From Diploptera punctata (taxonomy: Eukaryota; Arthropoda; Insecta; Blattodea; Blaberidae): a DNA stretch of 64,000 bases. The stretch spans positions 1,116,001 to 1,180,000 of the forward strand of contig JASPKZ010005710.1 in NCBI GenBank assembly GCA_030220185.1. The letters run 5' to 3'. The position numbers and the translations under genes are program-made. This document shows, in pieces, positions 45,230 through 55,716 of this stretch. Numbering within the stretch: the stretch's first letter is position 1; each line of letters starts with the position of its first letter. The notes under the pieces were generated by a model. It saw only the letters and a list, made by a program, of their open reading frames with translations. It made no database searches and was not told where the DNA came from.

Positions 45230-46250
45230 CAGTATTTATTTTTGCTAGTTTTTTACATTTGTAAAATAAAGTGAAAGTAATTTTTAAAATTCAATTTATA
45301 TACTCTTTATGAATCTGTTATTAAACTTAATGTTTTTATAGGATTCATTCATTGTGGAGAAGTTTATATAAATCTAATATCTAATTTAATTAAAAAGAAC
45401 ACACAATCAGTGGTGGCACTTAAATAAATATGTCAACAAACACGTGGATATATGTAAAAATACGGTTTCAATTTATTGTATGCATTTAGGCTGTCACCAC
45501 GAGAAAAATGTGAGCCCAGTATAAAGAATAAACTCTTCATTACAAAAATGATAAAATGAATTGGCATATATTTTTATTCTAGTACTTAAACAGTCCATTT
45601 TTGTACTTAGATATATACATTTTTTTTATTATATTAACTTTCCTCATTAGAGGATTGCCTCAAGGACAATGTGATACAGACAATTAATTTTGAAATTGAT
45701 GAATACTATTTGTAAATACATTAAACAATTTTAAATTATAATTGAAGCATACATACAATAAAGTAGAAATTTTGTAAATATGGTTTCTTAAATTCAAATT
45801 GATCCTCTAATGGCAGTGATGGCAATTTAGAAAGATACACCCTGTCCATTGAACTATGTAATTTGTTTATTTATGTTTACAGCTTACAAGATTTGCCCTA
45901 AAATATTGTATAATAATAATACATTCCAATGAATTTTAACAATTAGTGACAATTAAAAAATAGTGAAATTCATAGCTAGTGTCACCAACATAACATCTGC
46001 AAATTCAGGTAAACTGCCTACTTAATCATTAAAATTGGTAATGCATCCTACAAAATACACTTCTTTAATTTATTTAATATTTTTAATAAAACAATAAAAC
46101 GATTGAAGTATAAATTAGTCAAATTTATGTTGAATTACACAATTTTTATTTTATAAAGCTTTCCCCAATTGGATGCTGCCTGAAGCATCAAAACGAGAAT
46201 ACAGAGAAGGAAAAAAACAACGAATTTGAATATTATAAAACAATTACAAC
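45230..46250. other. Unassigned AT-rich sequence
   Basis: Nothing recognised. Confidence 0.4.
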
Positions 46251-46254
46251 GAAT

Positions 46255-46540
46255 GGCTAGCTTCATGGGCTAGTGGTCAGCGTTTCTAACTACATTATTG
46301 AGGTCCCGGGTTCGATTCTCGGTCAGACGTTGGGATTTTTTCCTTAAAGGGAATTATTCCTGTGGTTGCCCAAAGTCTGGAATTTAGGAATTCCCTGGTG
46401 CTTCATTATCATTAACTCCATCATATGATTGGGGTAACGTAATTCCGTCTTCCAGGTGTCCCAACCTAAGAAATGGGTTACAATTCCACCAATGCCGGGG
46501 AGAAAACCAGAAATATCATTAAAGGCAACCTGGGGACATT
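46255..46540 (+). mobile_element. SINE-IV, tRNA-derived
   Basis: GGGCTAGTGGTCAGCG as A box and GGTTCGATTCTC as B box, then a body with CATCATATGATTGGGGTAACG and GGAGAAAACCAG. Body related to the 61905-62060 segment (CTTCCAGGTGTCCCAACC). Confidence 0.7.
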
Positions 46541-46620
46541 GGACAAAAAAGACAATTAATTACAATAATTGATATAATATGCAGTCAGTTGTAGCGGTAT
46601 TAACTTAAAGTCACATAACA

Positions 46621-47800
46621 TTGCAACCGGAAGATATAATGGTGAGTTTCGACGTGATCTCACTATTCACCAAAGTTCCAATAAATGAGACTATTCACCT
46701 CATTGCTGCAAAGTTTCCTCAAGACATCACAAAACTTTTTGAACACTGCTTAACCACCAGCTATTTTCTATTCAACAACGACTTCTACGAGCAAATAGAT
46801 GGAGTAGCTACGGGCAGTCCCTTTAGCCCAGTAGTTGCCAATTTCTTCATGGAAAACTTTGAGCAAACATGCTTAGATACGACACCTATCAAACCCAAGA
46901 TATGGCTTCGCTATATAGACGACACCTTTGTAATCTGGAACCACGGGGAAGAGAAATTAGACGAATTTCTGACACACATCAACAACATAAACTCCAGTAT
47001 ACAATTCACCATAGAAAAAGAAACAGACAACAGCATAGCATTCCTAGACATCCTGATCAAAGGGAAGAAGACAGCAACATTTACCACACTATCTACAGAA
47101 AACCTACCCACATGGACAGGTATCTTCATAAAACCTCGAATCATCACCCTAAGCAAAAATTTGGAATCATCAAATCATTGACAGATCGAGCCAAAAAACT
47201 GTGTCATCCGGATTTATTAAAAACGGAACTTCAACACCTCCAGACGGTATTCACAGCCAATGGATACACCAGGAAAGAAATCAACCGAGCCAATCATCCC
47301 AGACGATACAGCAGCAGCAAGGAATCAGAGGAAAAACTTCAACCAGGGCATTTTTACCGTTCTTCAAGAATGTAACGGACCGCATTGGTAAACTACTAAA
47401 GAAAGAAGACATAAAGACAGTATACAGGCCTACCAAGAAAATCAAGAACCTTCTCAGACCTATAAAGGATCAACTTCATCCTCATCAGACAGCAGGCATA
47501 TGCAGGATTCCATGTAGTTGTGGAAAAGTGTATATAGGCACCACTAAACGCACCATCGCAACCAGACTTAAGGAGCATGAAAGATACAGTCGTCTTAAAC
47601 AAATGGATAAGTCGGCAGTAGCAGAACACTCTTTACTTGATGGCCACAGGGTACAACACCAGAATACAGACATATTATCTAACTGCACACACTATTTTAC
47701 CCGTCTACAACGAGAAGCCATCGAAATATTCAAACATAAAAACAGTTTCAACAGAAAAGAAGAATCATTAAAAGTCAACAAAGTATGGATACCGTTCTAA
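46621..47800 (+). pseudogene. Penelope reverse transcriptase / GIY-YIG endonuclease, two frameshifts
   Basis: Frame 1 (46621 to ~47090): IMVSFDVISLFTKVPINETI (motif A with catalytic Asp), QIDGVATGSPFSPVVANFFM (motif B), WLRYIDDTFVIW (motif C YIDD), NSIAFLDILI. Frame 3 (~47090-47340): HTIYRKPTHMDRYLH, LKTELQHLQTVFTANGY. Frame 2 (~47340-47800): RIGKLLKKEDIKTVYRPTKK, then CRIPCSCGKVYIGTTKRTIA and RLKEHERY (GIY-YIG with Cys pair, Tyr, Arg, His), AVAEHSLLDGH, REAIEIFKH. It would make and insert cDNA in the nucleus using a GIY-YIG nick. The fingers are missing upstream of motif A, where TAA precedes. Confidence 0.93.
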
Positions 47801-47828
47801 AAAGCGCAAAATGTAAACCTCTACAAGC

Positions 47829-47995
47829 ACAGTCGACTAGACTATCAAACAGCAATCTCAGTGGAACAATTGAAGTCCCTACCGCTGACCAATCAGAAGA
47901 CAGATATAACGTACAGTCGACTAGACCATCAAACAGCAATCTCATTTGAGCAATGGAAGTCCATACCGGTGACCAATCAGAAGGCAGATACAACT
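47829..47995 (+). repeat. Two 84-bp tandem units in the Penelope 3' region
   Basis: CAGTCGACTAGAC.ATCAAACAGCAATCTCA at 47830 and 47914; each unit also has TGACCAATCAGAAG. Confidence 0.9.
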
Positions 47996-48065
47996 TACGA
48001 ACACATCGCGGTGAACGTATAAATAAGACAGACAGCGGACAGAATTGCCAGTCTCAAGACAATCC

Positions 48066-48100
48066 TTGAGGATGCCAGACGCAGTCTCTGGCGAAACGTC
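48066..48100 (+). ncRNA. Hammerhead-like motif of the Penelope element
   Basis: UUGAGGA (C3 changed), U, stem II GCCAGA/UCUGGC with loop CGCAGUC, GAA, palindromic ACGU, C17 at 48100. UCC/GGG could extend stem I. Matches the layout reported for Penelope-like hammerheads. No donor follows. Confidence 0.65.
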
Positions 48101-48239
48101 GGGGAACTACAAGCCTCACGACCACGGCCTACAGCCCGAAAATCTTCTTCAAGATCATCATCACACAATTATGTTTTCACCGCTGTCCGACACAAATAAG
48201 TTGTTCGAGAAATTAGTGTTTCTGCAATTTAAGGGTTAA

Positions 48240-48940
48240 GACTTTGTTAAATTTTTGTTATATGTTTTTTAAATATTGTAGTTGGCAATAAAAACTTTTT
48301 TTTTGTGTAAGGACCCAAATCAGATTGGGGTGATTGTTTAGTGCATCATACATACTTACCGTGGCAAATGAACGAGTTTAAGCATGGATGCTCTTGAAAA
48401 ATAATATCAACACAACAGAGTGTACTAAGAATTTCTACTTCATGCGTTTAGTCATCTAATTGAGGCCATGCAGAAAAGTAATGCGAAGAGCTTTATTTAA
48501 ATTCACACCTCCATCCCTTCAACAAAGTTAAGTATGTAAAGATTGTGGAGCCGAGAGTTTTATTTTCTGTTTTAGTAATTCTTTTATAATGTAGGTCTAC
48601 CCAGTTGTTCCTTTGCTGTTGTTCACTTCTAGATTTACTTGTTTTAATGTCTTAGCAATACAAAAGTGACTGAATTTTACTCCACAATAAAGCAGTATAT
48701 TTTTAGAAGAAGAAAATATAATTTTGTACATAGTATTCAGCTGAGTCGATCTGGAAATTGCATTTCTATATTGAAAAAAAGTGAAATATACTAAGTGAGG
48801 AGAATATCGCGATTTTTTGCCCGCATGAGCATTTTATCCCATGTTCCGAGACATTTAGCCGCTGATTTTTTTCATTATAGGCCTACCAAAAATGAAATAA
48901 AAATGAGATATAAACACCAAATGTAATGGTTTGTGTTGTA
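48240..48940. other. Unassigned AT-rich sequence
   Basis: Nothing recognised. Confidence 0.35.
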
Positions 48941-48950
48941 GTAATTGCAA

Positions 48951-48998
<48 letters not shown>

Positions 48999-49009
48999 AG
49001 AGAAATGAA

Positions 49010-49084
49010 TGCTTGAGTCGGGATTTGAACTCGAGTCTCTAAAGTCTGTACCTTTAGCGCTCTAACCAACTGAGCTACCCAAGA
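49010..49084 (-). repeat. tRNA-like SINE head (ACA in anticodon position)
   Basis: Acceptor TCTTGGG/CTCAAGC with wobble, A box TAGCTCAGTTGGTTAGAGC, anticodon stem CTAAAG/CTTTAG with loop GTACAGA, B box GAGTTCAAATCCCG. Confidence 0.75.
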
Positions 49085-49473
49085 ATTCCAACACAAACAT
49101 ACAATTTTCTTATACATGTAGTATTCTCAATTCACACAAGAGGTAGCGGAAATTTGTTCCAACTGACATCTAGTGGCTAACATAACAGTTAAGCAATTTT
49201 TTTTAAAGGTACAGACTTTAGAGACTCGAGTTCAAATCCCGACTCAAGCATTTTTCTTTTCATATCATATTTGCCTTCATTGCCAAATGTCAAAAAATAT
49301 ATATATAGATATCTATATGTACAAGCGTTACTGCTATAAAGTAAATATTCTCTTTAATAATTTGCTTAACTGTTATGTTAGCCGCTAGATGACAGTCGGA
49401 AGATCTTTCCGCTACCTCTTGTGTGAATTGAGAATACTACATGTATAAGAAAATTGTATGCTTGTCTTGGAAT

Positions 49474-49548
49474 TCTTGGGTAGTTCAGTTGGTTAGAGCG
49501 CTAAAGGTACAGACTTTAGAGACTCGAGTTCAAATCCCGACTCAAGCA
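49474..49548 (+). repeat. tRNA-like SINE head, tandem unit
   Basis: As 49010-49084 but with TAGTTCAG in the A box. Confidence 0.75.
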
Positions 49549-49772
49549 TTCATTTTTCTTTTCATATCATATTTGCCTTCATTGCCAAATGTCAAAAAAA
49601 AATATATAGATATCTATATACAAGCGTTACTGCTATAAAGTAAATATTCTCTTTAATAATTTGCTTAACTGTTATGTTAGCCGCTAGATGGCAGTCGGAA
49701 GATCTTTCCGCTACCTCTTGTGTGAATTGAGAATACTACATGTATAAGAAAATTGTATGCTTGTCTTGGAAT

Positions 49773-49847
49773 TCTTGGGTAGCTCAGTTGGTTAGAGCGC
49801 TAAAGGTACAGACTTTAGAGACTCGAGTTCAAATCCCGACTCAAGCA
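49773..49847 (+). repeat. tRNA-like SINE head, tandem unit
   Basis: Intact A box TAGCTCAGTTGG and B box; followed by (TA)n runs to about 49950. Confidence 0.75.
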
Positions 49848-49911
49848 TTCATTTTTCTTTTCATATCATATACGATATATATATATATATATATATCAAT
49901 ATATAACAAAT

Positions 49912-49955
<44 letters not shown>

Positions 49956-49959
49956 TAAT

Positions 49960-51000
49960 ATTGAGTTTTTCTAAATTCGGATTAAATAAAGGAATGACGT
50001 AATCTGATTTGAAGGTTGAATTATTGAGTCTGTGAATACGTGTAATTGGATTAGTTTCTTTTTTCTTATTTAAGCTAAATAAAACATTTTTCTTTAATTT
50101 TATGCAAATTTTTGAAGGCAGCTTGTATTTATAATTTTTTTATCCAACGTCACACAGGGATTTGACGGTTAGCCATTTCCCTGTGTGCTTCCTAATAAAG
50201 CTTTACCCTTTATAGTGAATTATGTTTGATTTTCTATGATGGACAGGATATCTTCTATGACTTTGGATTTAGTTAACTGGGCTGTATCCATCTCTGCTTC
50301 TTCATATAGTGGGCAGGTTGGGATGCTGGCAATGCCTATCTTGTATAGGCGTTCTATAGATAGCCATGTTCAGTAACAATTCTCAAGTTGGCAGTTAGGA
50401 TTTTCCGTGAAAGATATTTTTTTTTCAGTTTGTGTTGCACTGGTTGTTCCTTCTTTTTTTTTCTAACAGCAGCTATTGTCTTTCTGGAAGATGTAATGTG
50501 GCTCTTAAATTGTCTGGATTTGTGCACATATTCTCTGATAAGGAATTAATACATTCTGTTGTTTTAGATTTATATCCTCTTTTGCAAGACTGTCAGCCAT
50601 CTTGTTATCTAGTATTGACATTGATTTGGTAACTACCGCTATTCAGTTTTCCTGCCTGCTTTCCGAAGATGTGCCCTGTTAGGTTGGTGTTCTTGATTCT
50701 TTCAGATCTATTATTTAACTAGGTGCAGTAAGAGATATGATGGTACTTAGTGAATCTATCAAGAAAACGGAATTCCATATCAGTTTGTCAGCGTGTTTTC
50801 AGCTCCACCTTTTACAGTTTCAAATTTTCCTTCAAAAGCTGTGGTGTTTCGTCCAACATAATAGCTTTCTTAAGTAATAATAAAAAAAGAGTTATATTTC
50901 AGATATTAAATTAATTCATTTTATGATTAATTTTTATTATTTATATAAAGATTTTCAAAGTTTACATATCTTTCTGTGTCAAGTTTTATTTTTTCTTCTC
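49960..51000. other. Unassigned AT-rich sequence
   Basis: Nothing recognised beyond T-rich runs. Confidence 0.35.
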
Positions 51001-51004
51001 CACT

Positions 51005-51330
51005 CATCAATATCTATGCACTCCATGTCCTCCAGTCCTCTTGTTCTTATTCCAGTTCTTATTTCGCATCCATGAGTTTCGAGGTCTTTCTTTCTTTTTT
51101 TCTTTCCAGGACACTATTCAAATGTTTTTCTGGATAAACTTTGTTCTTGAAATCGTCGTACATGCCCATACCAATTTAATTGCTTGTGTCTTAGGTAATC
51201 TAGTATTGAATATTTAAGTATTTTTTCTTGTATGACTTTATTTTTTATTTTTTCCAATTTTGAAAATATTGCTGCTCTCCTCAAGAAATCCATTTCCATC
51301 GGCATAAGTTTTTGTTCTAAGTGCAAAATT
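51005..51330 (-). mobile_element. LINE C-terminal fragment
   Basis: The minus strand encodes LEQKLMPMEMDFLRRAAIFS, LEKIKNKVIQEKI and LRHKQLNWYGHVRRFQEQSL, typical of the post-RT region of these LINEs. Confidence 0.75.
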
Positions 51331-51504
51331 AATTTTACTCACACATATTTTTTGATTGCCGTTTATATGCTTATCTCCCTCTCCTACGTAAGTACCTACA
51401 TGTATATATATTTTTTTTTTTGTTCAAAGTGCAAAAATTAATTTTACTCACACATATTTTTTGAATGCTGTTTATATGCTTATCTCCCTCTCTACGTAAG
51501 TACC

Positions 51505-51549
<45 letters not shown>

Positions 51550-51637
51550 TTTTTTTGTTCTAAGTGCAAAATTAATTTTACTCACACATATTTTTTGAAT
51601 GCTGTTTATATGCTTATCTCCCTCCTACGTAAGTACC

Positions 51638-51696
<59 letters not shown>

Positions 51697-51710
51697 TTAT
51701 ATATGTATAT
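51310..51710 (+). repeat. Three tandem units with (TA)n spacers
   Basis: AAATTAATTTTACTCACACATA through CGTAAGTACCTACATGTATA occurs at about 51327, 51435 and 51568; the two later units end in long TA runs. The first overlaps the LINE end. Confidence 0.85.
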
Positions 51711-51939
51711 ACTTCTTCAATTTAACAAATGTTGAAAAAATTCATTCATTTTTGAAGCGGAACCACCTAATGGAACACAGAATAAATATTCACATTTTAT
51801 GGGGAATGAAAAATCCTAATCACTTTCATTGAAGCATCCTGCAAATTCCAAAAGTCTTTTTATGTTCGTCTCATTGTTAATGTAAACATCATTTCATTTT
51901 GCGAAAACAAACTATAAATAATAATACGTTTTGTTTAAT

Positions 51940-52115
51940 TCTTACCTAATATCGTTGTTTATGTTAGACATATGTTTCAAGGATTATTAATCTCATTTTT
52001 AGTAGTTACAGACTGGATAACTGTGGAAAAACCAGTCTGTAACTACTGAAGATAAGGCTAACAAGCCTTGAAACATATGTCTAACAGAAACTACGATATG
52101 AGGTAAGAATTAAAC
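51940..52115. repeat. Foldback with hammerhead and donor-like edge
   Basis: TTCTTACCTAATATCG..GTTAGACATATGTTTCAAGG on the left is inverted on the right. The left core is mutated; only GACATATGTTTC (51970-51981 region) is kept. Confidence 0.85.
52046..52081 (+). ncRNA. Hammerhead ribozyme motif, canonical core
   Basis: CUGAAGA, U, stem II AAGGCU/AGCCUU with loop AACA, GAA, palindromic ACAUAUGU (52073-52080), C17 at 52081. Stem I: UA/UA next to the core and UCUGU/ACAGA after an internal loop. ATGAG|GTAAGA begins 21 bases downstream. Confidence 0.75.
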
Positions 52116-52393
52116 AGACAAACCTCATAATGTTATTCCTATTGTATTTTAAAAACTTTAAATATTCGAAAAGAAAATAAAAAACCTAAAACCTGAAAAC
52201 AGATAATTGAATCACCATATACAAATCATGTTGATAATCTTTGTAAGTTATATTTTGTCGAGATATTGTTATAGTATTGTTGTATTGTGACATTTTGATG
52301 TAAGTGCCGCCACTGATGTAAGAAATGAGAGAGGCTAGTGATAATGACCACATGTGCTAGACGGGTGGTGTGGGTGTCAGTGGTGCTACGTAC

Positions 52394-52488
52394 AGGTGCT
52401 GGGTAGTCTAACCGGGCGGTCTTGATGATCATGTCAACTATCGCGGTAAAACTACCCCGGCCGCGATGTACAAGGGAGTCTTCCCACC
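52394..52488 (-). CDS. ANKDD1A: ANKDD1-like gene, last ankyrin exon, frameshifted as given
   Basis: The exon has a strong acceptor (TTCTTCTCCAG) and a GTACGT donor. It starts in frame as GGKTPLYIAA. It then loses one base in a CCGGGG tract near 52457-52463 and hits TAG if read straight. Reading on in the next frame restores GSFTAIVDMIIKTARLDYPAP and a phase-0 donor. The exon is 95 bases where 96 would encode 32 residues. The repaired protein would run from the GANIDQREQ exon into the acidic linker of the death-domain exon. Either the base is missing from the assembly or the allele is broken; the clean splice sites and intact flanking exons favour an assembly error in the G/C run, but this is inference. 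Confidence 0.82.
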
Positions 52489-52499
52489 CTGGAGAAGAA

Positions 52500-54390
52500 A
52501 AACATAATTGTTAGCTTCCCTCCGAAACCAAACACATCAATTTTAATTGCTTATAATATCTCAGGAGAGAGATATTAGTAATTAATTTAATAACATACAT
52601 GGGGTTTTAATTGCCAGAGGCAAAGGAATTATTGATTTGTTGCGTATCATGACGCATGTAGCTTCAAACGCACTGTAATTTACCTCATTAAACGATAACA
52701 TACAAAAATATTTATACAATTTTAAGTATAAAAATAGTACTTTATTCTCAGTCTTCCTCAAGTATTAGCAGTTTAATTTTATAAGAGACCTTTCGAAAAC
52801 ATGCTTCATCTTCTGTTTGTAGTTTGGTATTGACTGTTGCTTTATAAAGAGGGCTTTGGTAATTGAGTATGTTCTCATTTAATTTGTACTTTCCTTCATG
52901 ACCAAACCCTTTTCACAAAATTATTATTAGTAGGGAAGGGATTTTTAGGTGAAAATTTTGGTCGTAAAAAGGAGCGAAAGGTTCTGAAAATACATACAAA
53001 AAGATGCAAAAAAAAGTGCTGGCGAAACAATTGAATTAAGGTTTAATCCAGTTACTTGAAGTCAGTTTGTGTAATATGCACATCATTTTTCACCAAATTT
53101 TTCTTCTTTATAGATTCGTAGTTGTTTAGTTTATTGCAAATTTACTTCGCAGATGGAACATCGAAGAATAATGCCACCAGTTTCGATAAAATGCGTTTTG
53201 AATTCTTCTGAAAGTGCATACAACTTATCCTTCTTAACATTTGCCATGTTATTGTTGTAGTGAAAACCCAGGTGTAACACTAATAAAACACGTTGTGGTT
53301 CAGACTAGTAAAACACAGCCAACTGCAAGTCGGTAGATAGGGAATTGTTAAATTATTATTGCCAGTACTAACAGAACTTATTTTAAACTGTTACAGCACA
53401 CATGTTGAAATTTAAATTCGACTTCACAGCTGCAGAGTGGCCATTGTTGCTGGGATATAAATTACTGGTGGTTTACTTAAATTATGTTTTTAATATTTAT
53501 TATTTACTATTGTTGACTTCACACTACAGATTCGCCATTGTTTCTGAGGTATAAATTACATAAATTGTATTTTAATATTTATTTAATATTTTTCACTTCT
53601 GATTGAGATTTTAAGAAGCTGTTCAAGAAGAAAAATTATACAATTTTCTGTCCCATCTTTTAAAAACGCAGAGAGGAGTGGAGGAAAAGGTGCTGCAGCA
53701 TAAAAAAAGAGGGGGAAAGGGGGCGAAATGTAGTAACCTCACGAAAGTTGCAAAAAGGTGCAAGAAATTGTGTTCATTTAGCTTCATTTCATCACACAAA
53801 TACAAATATTGAACTATTGGTATGAAAACAGATATATTTTTGGAAAGGTGCCGCACTTCAAAATCCTTCCTTAATTATTAGCAACAGTCAGTACCAAATT
53901 ACAGACAGAAGATGAAACATGTTTTCGAAAGGCCTCATAAAAATTATAATAGTTAAGGACGGCTGAGAATAAAGTAATAATTTTTATATTTAAACGTTTT
54001 ATATACAGACCTCAACGGAGATTCATAATGTATTTTAAAAATCTTGAAAAAATATCTATGCAACAAAAAAATTAATTAAATACTCACTGGGAAAACCAAA
54101 TTTAAATACATTTTTCCTTATTAATCTGTAATTTCTTTTTATGTTATTTTTTGAATGGGGGTTGTTTTTATTTTAATATTTTTATTATACATAAGTAACA
54201 TTCAGTACCTGTTATTATGTACGTAATAAATTACGTCAATAAACTAAAATGTTAGTAATAATAGAAGGATTAATATTAGGCCAACTGGGAGAAAATTTTT
54301 AATTGTCCAAGACCATTACATACTGATACAGTACAAAATATATATTTGATTGTGATTTATTGCATGGTTTTTATCATATAACCGATATTT
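52500..54390. other. Intronic AT-rich sequence
   Basis: Nothing recognised apart from a T-shaped similarity between 52735-52830 and 53880-53960 (inverted; AAGTATAAAAATAGTACTTTATTCTCAG / CTGAGAATAAAGTA), another possible long foldback. Confidence 0.45.
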
Positions 54391-54397
54391 CTTCAGT

Positions 54398-54398
<1 letters not shown>

Positions 54399-54492
<94 letters not shown>
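54399..54492 (+). repeat. (TAA)n microsatellite
   Basis: About 30 TAA units with one interruption. Confidence 0.95.
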
Positions 54493-54495
<3 letters not shown>

Positions 54496-54663
54496 CAGGA
54501 TATTTTCATATATTTTAAATAAAAATTCGAAAATTACAAGTTAGAATTTTTCCGGGAAGTTAAAAAAATATGAAGATATATAAATTCCGAGACTTGCACT
54601 AGGAACAATTATGAAATTCTAATTTTGAGAAAAAAATTAGTCAAAACACAAAATAGGCGCTAA

Positions 54664-55213
54664 CAATGAGCAAACAAAAAAGAAACTTTTTTTTTTGTCT
54701 CAGAAAGAAAAATATGTGATTCTGATAGTATTTTTTTTCTCCTGAATTCAAATATGATATCGGGTTTTCCCCATCACGCAAGGTTTCCGAGAGACAGGCA
54801 TTTATAATTTCAAATAATTAAATATTTTCTACATTCGTAACTACACAATATTCGAACATTCGGACTCACCTAGAAAGTAGGAAATGACGATTTTATGCTA
54901 TATTTCGCCTGCGGAGCATCCCTCTTGATGGTCCAACAATAATCGGCCAGCATATTGGGATCCCATTTGCCTTGATATATCTTTTCCACAGCTGAAATCT
55001 CCTGATGAAAGTTTTCCCTGTTTTATTTTTACAATGGATAAATGGACAAAAAAAACGTTTATTAAAAAATAATCATTTAAATCCATTAATTGAAATTGCA
55101 ATAAAAAACTGTGGACGATGGGGAAATTCCGAATACATATTTGAAAACATGATAAAAAACTGCATTAAGTACAACTATTGGTAGCCATGAGACAAAAATC
55201 ATGTTGACCAGTG
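54664..55213 (-). mobile_element. Transposon T, 550-bp copy with TAA duplication
   Basis: TAA at 54661-54663 and 55214-55216. Ends CAATGAGCAAACA / CATGTTGACCAGTG form imperfect inverted repeats. The minus strand encodes YQGKWDPNMLADYCWTIKRD then a stop, a coding remnant of the presumed autonomous parent. Confidence 0.8.
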
Positions 55214-55474
55214 TAACAGGTAACATAGGCATTTCAGGCACATTTAACTCTTCTAGGTGGTATAACGTCTATAAAATATAACATAAACAATTGGTTTTAC
55301 TCGTAAATTATTTAAAGTTCGAGGTTTAATAATGTTCCAGATAAAATAGGAAAATAAGAAATATATCCAAAATATAGCCTATTTCAACAGAATATAACAG
55401 TTTATATAAACTCATGGTTATGGATGTGCTGTCATTTGCTTTATTACTTGTATTGTATTGTAAGCCTATGTTTT

Positions 55475-55645
55475 CCCTTTACAGAGATTTAGGCGCTCTC
55501 CCCCTACAGGGAAGAATTTGAACCATACTAATATAGTTACACTTGTTTTTCGTATACATGCCATTTTGAGTGGTACGTGGTCAGCGTTCCGCCTCATACT
55601 GACGTCTAGGAAACCAAGGTAGTACTAGGACGGGAATGTAACAAA
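55475..55645 (-). mobile_element. SINE-V, truncated
   Basis: Minus-strand match to 62565-62705 and the CAATA tail (TGTATTGTATTG at 55448-55460). Confidence 0.75.
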
Positions 55646-55716
55646 CAAAAAAGAAAAAAAGTTAATTAAATCTATTAATATTACCAATGACAAAATTATA
55701 TTCAAACAATTTTGCT

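Larger units (their letters stand above)
46618..48160 (+). mobile_element. Penelope element, 5'-truncated, with GIY-YIG domain
   Basis: Starts within the reverse transcriptase, followed by the GIY-YIG domain, a stop at 47798-47800, an 84-base tandem repeat and a hammerhead-like motif. Higher GC than the surroundings and only two frameshifts, so younger than most repeats here. Confidence 0.9.
48957..49890. repeat. tRNA-like SINE array: inverted copy plus tandem ~300-bp units
   Basis: One minus head (49010-49084), a plus partial (49208-49437), a plus unit (49438-49737) and a further plus head (49773-49847). The unit period is 299-300 bases with nearly identical sequence, so the tandem is recent. 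Confidence 0.85.

Noticed and set aside
46160..46230. Hammerhead-like GGATGCTGCCTGAAGCATCAAAACG
   Set aside because: Has CTGAAG but no stem II between it and AAAAC.
47396..47993. Minus-strand frames opposite the Penelope coding region
   Set aside because: Shadows of the GIY-YIG coding strand and of the 84-bp tandem repeats.
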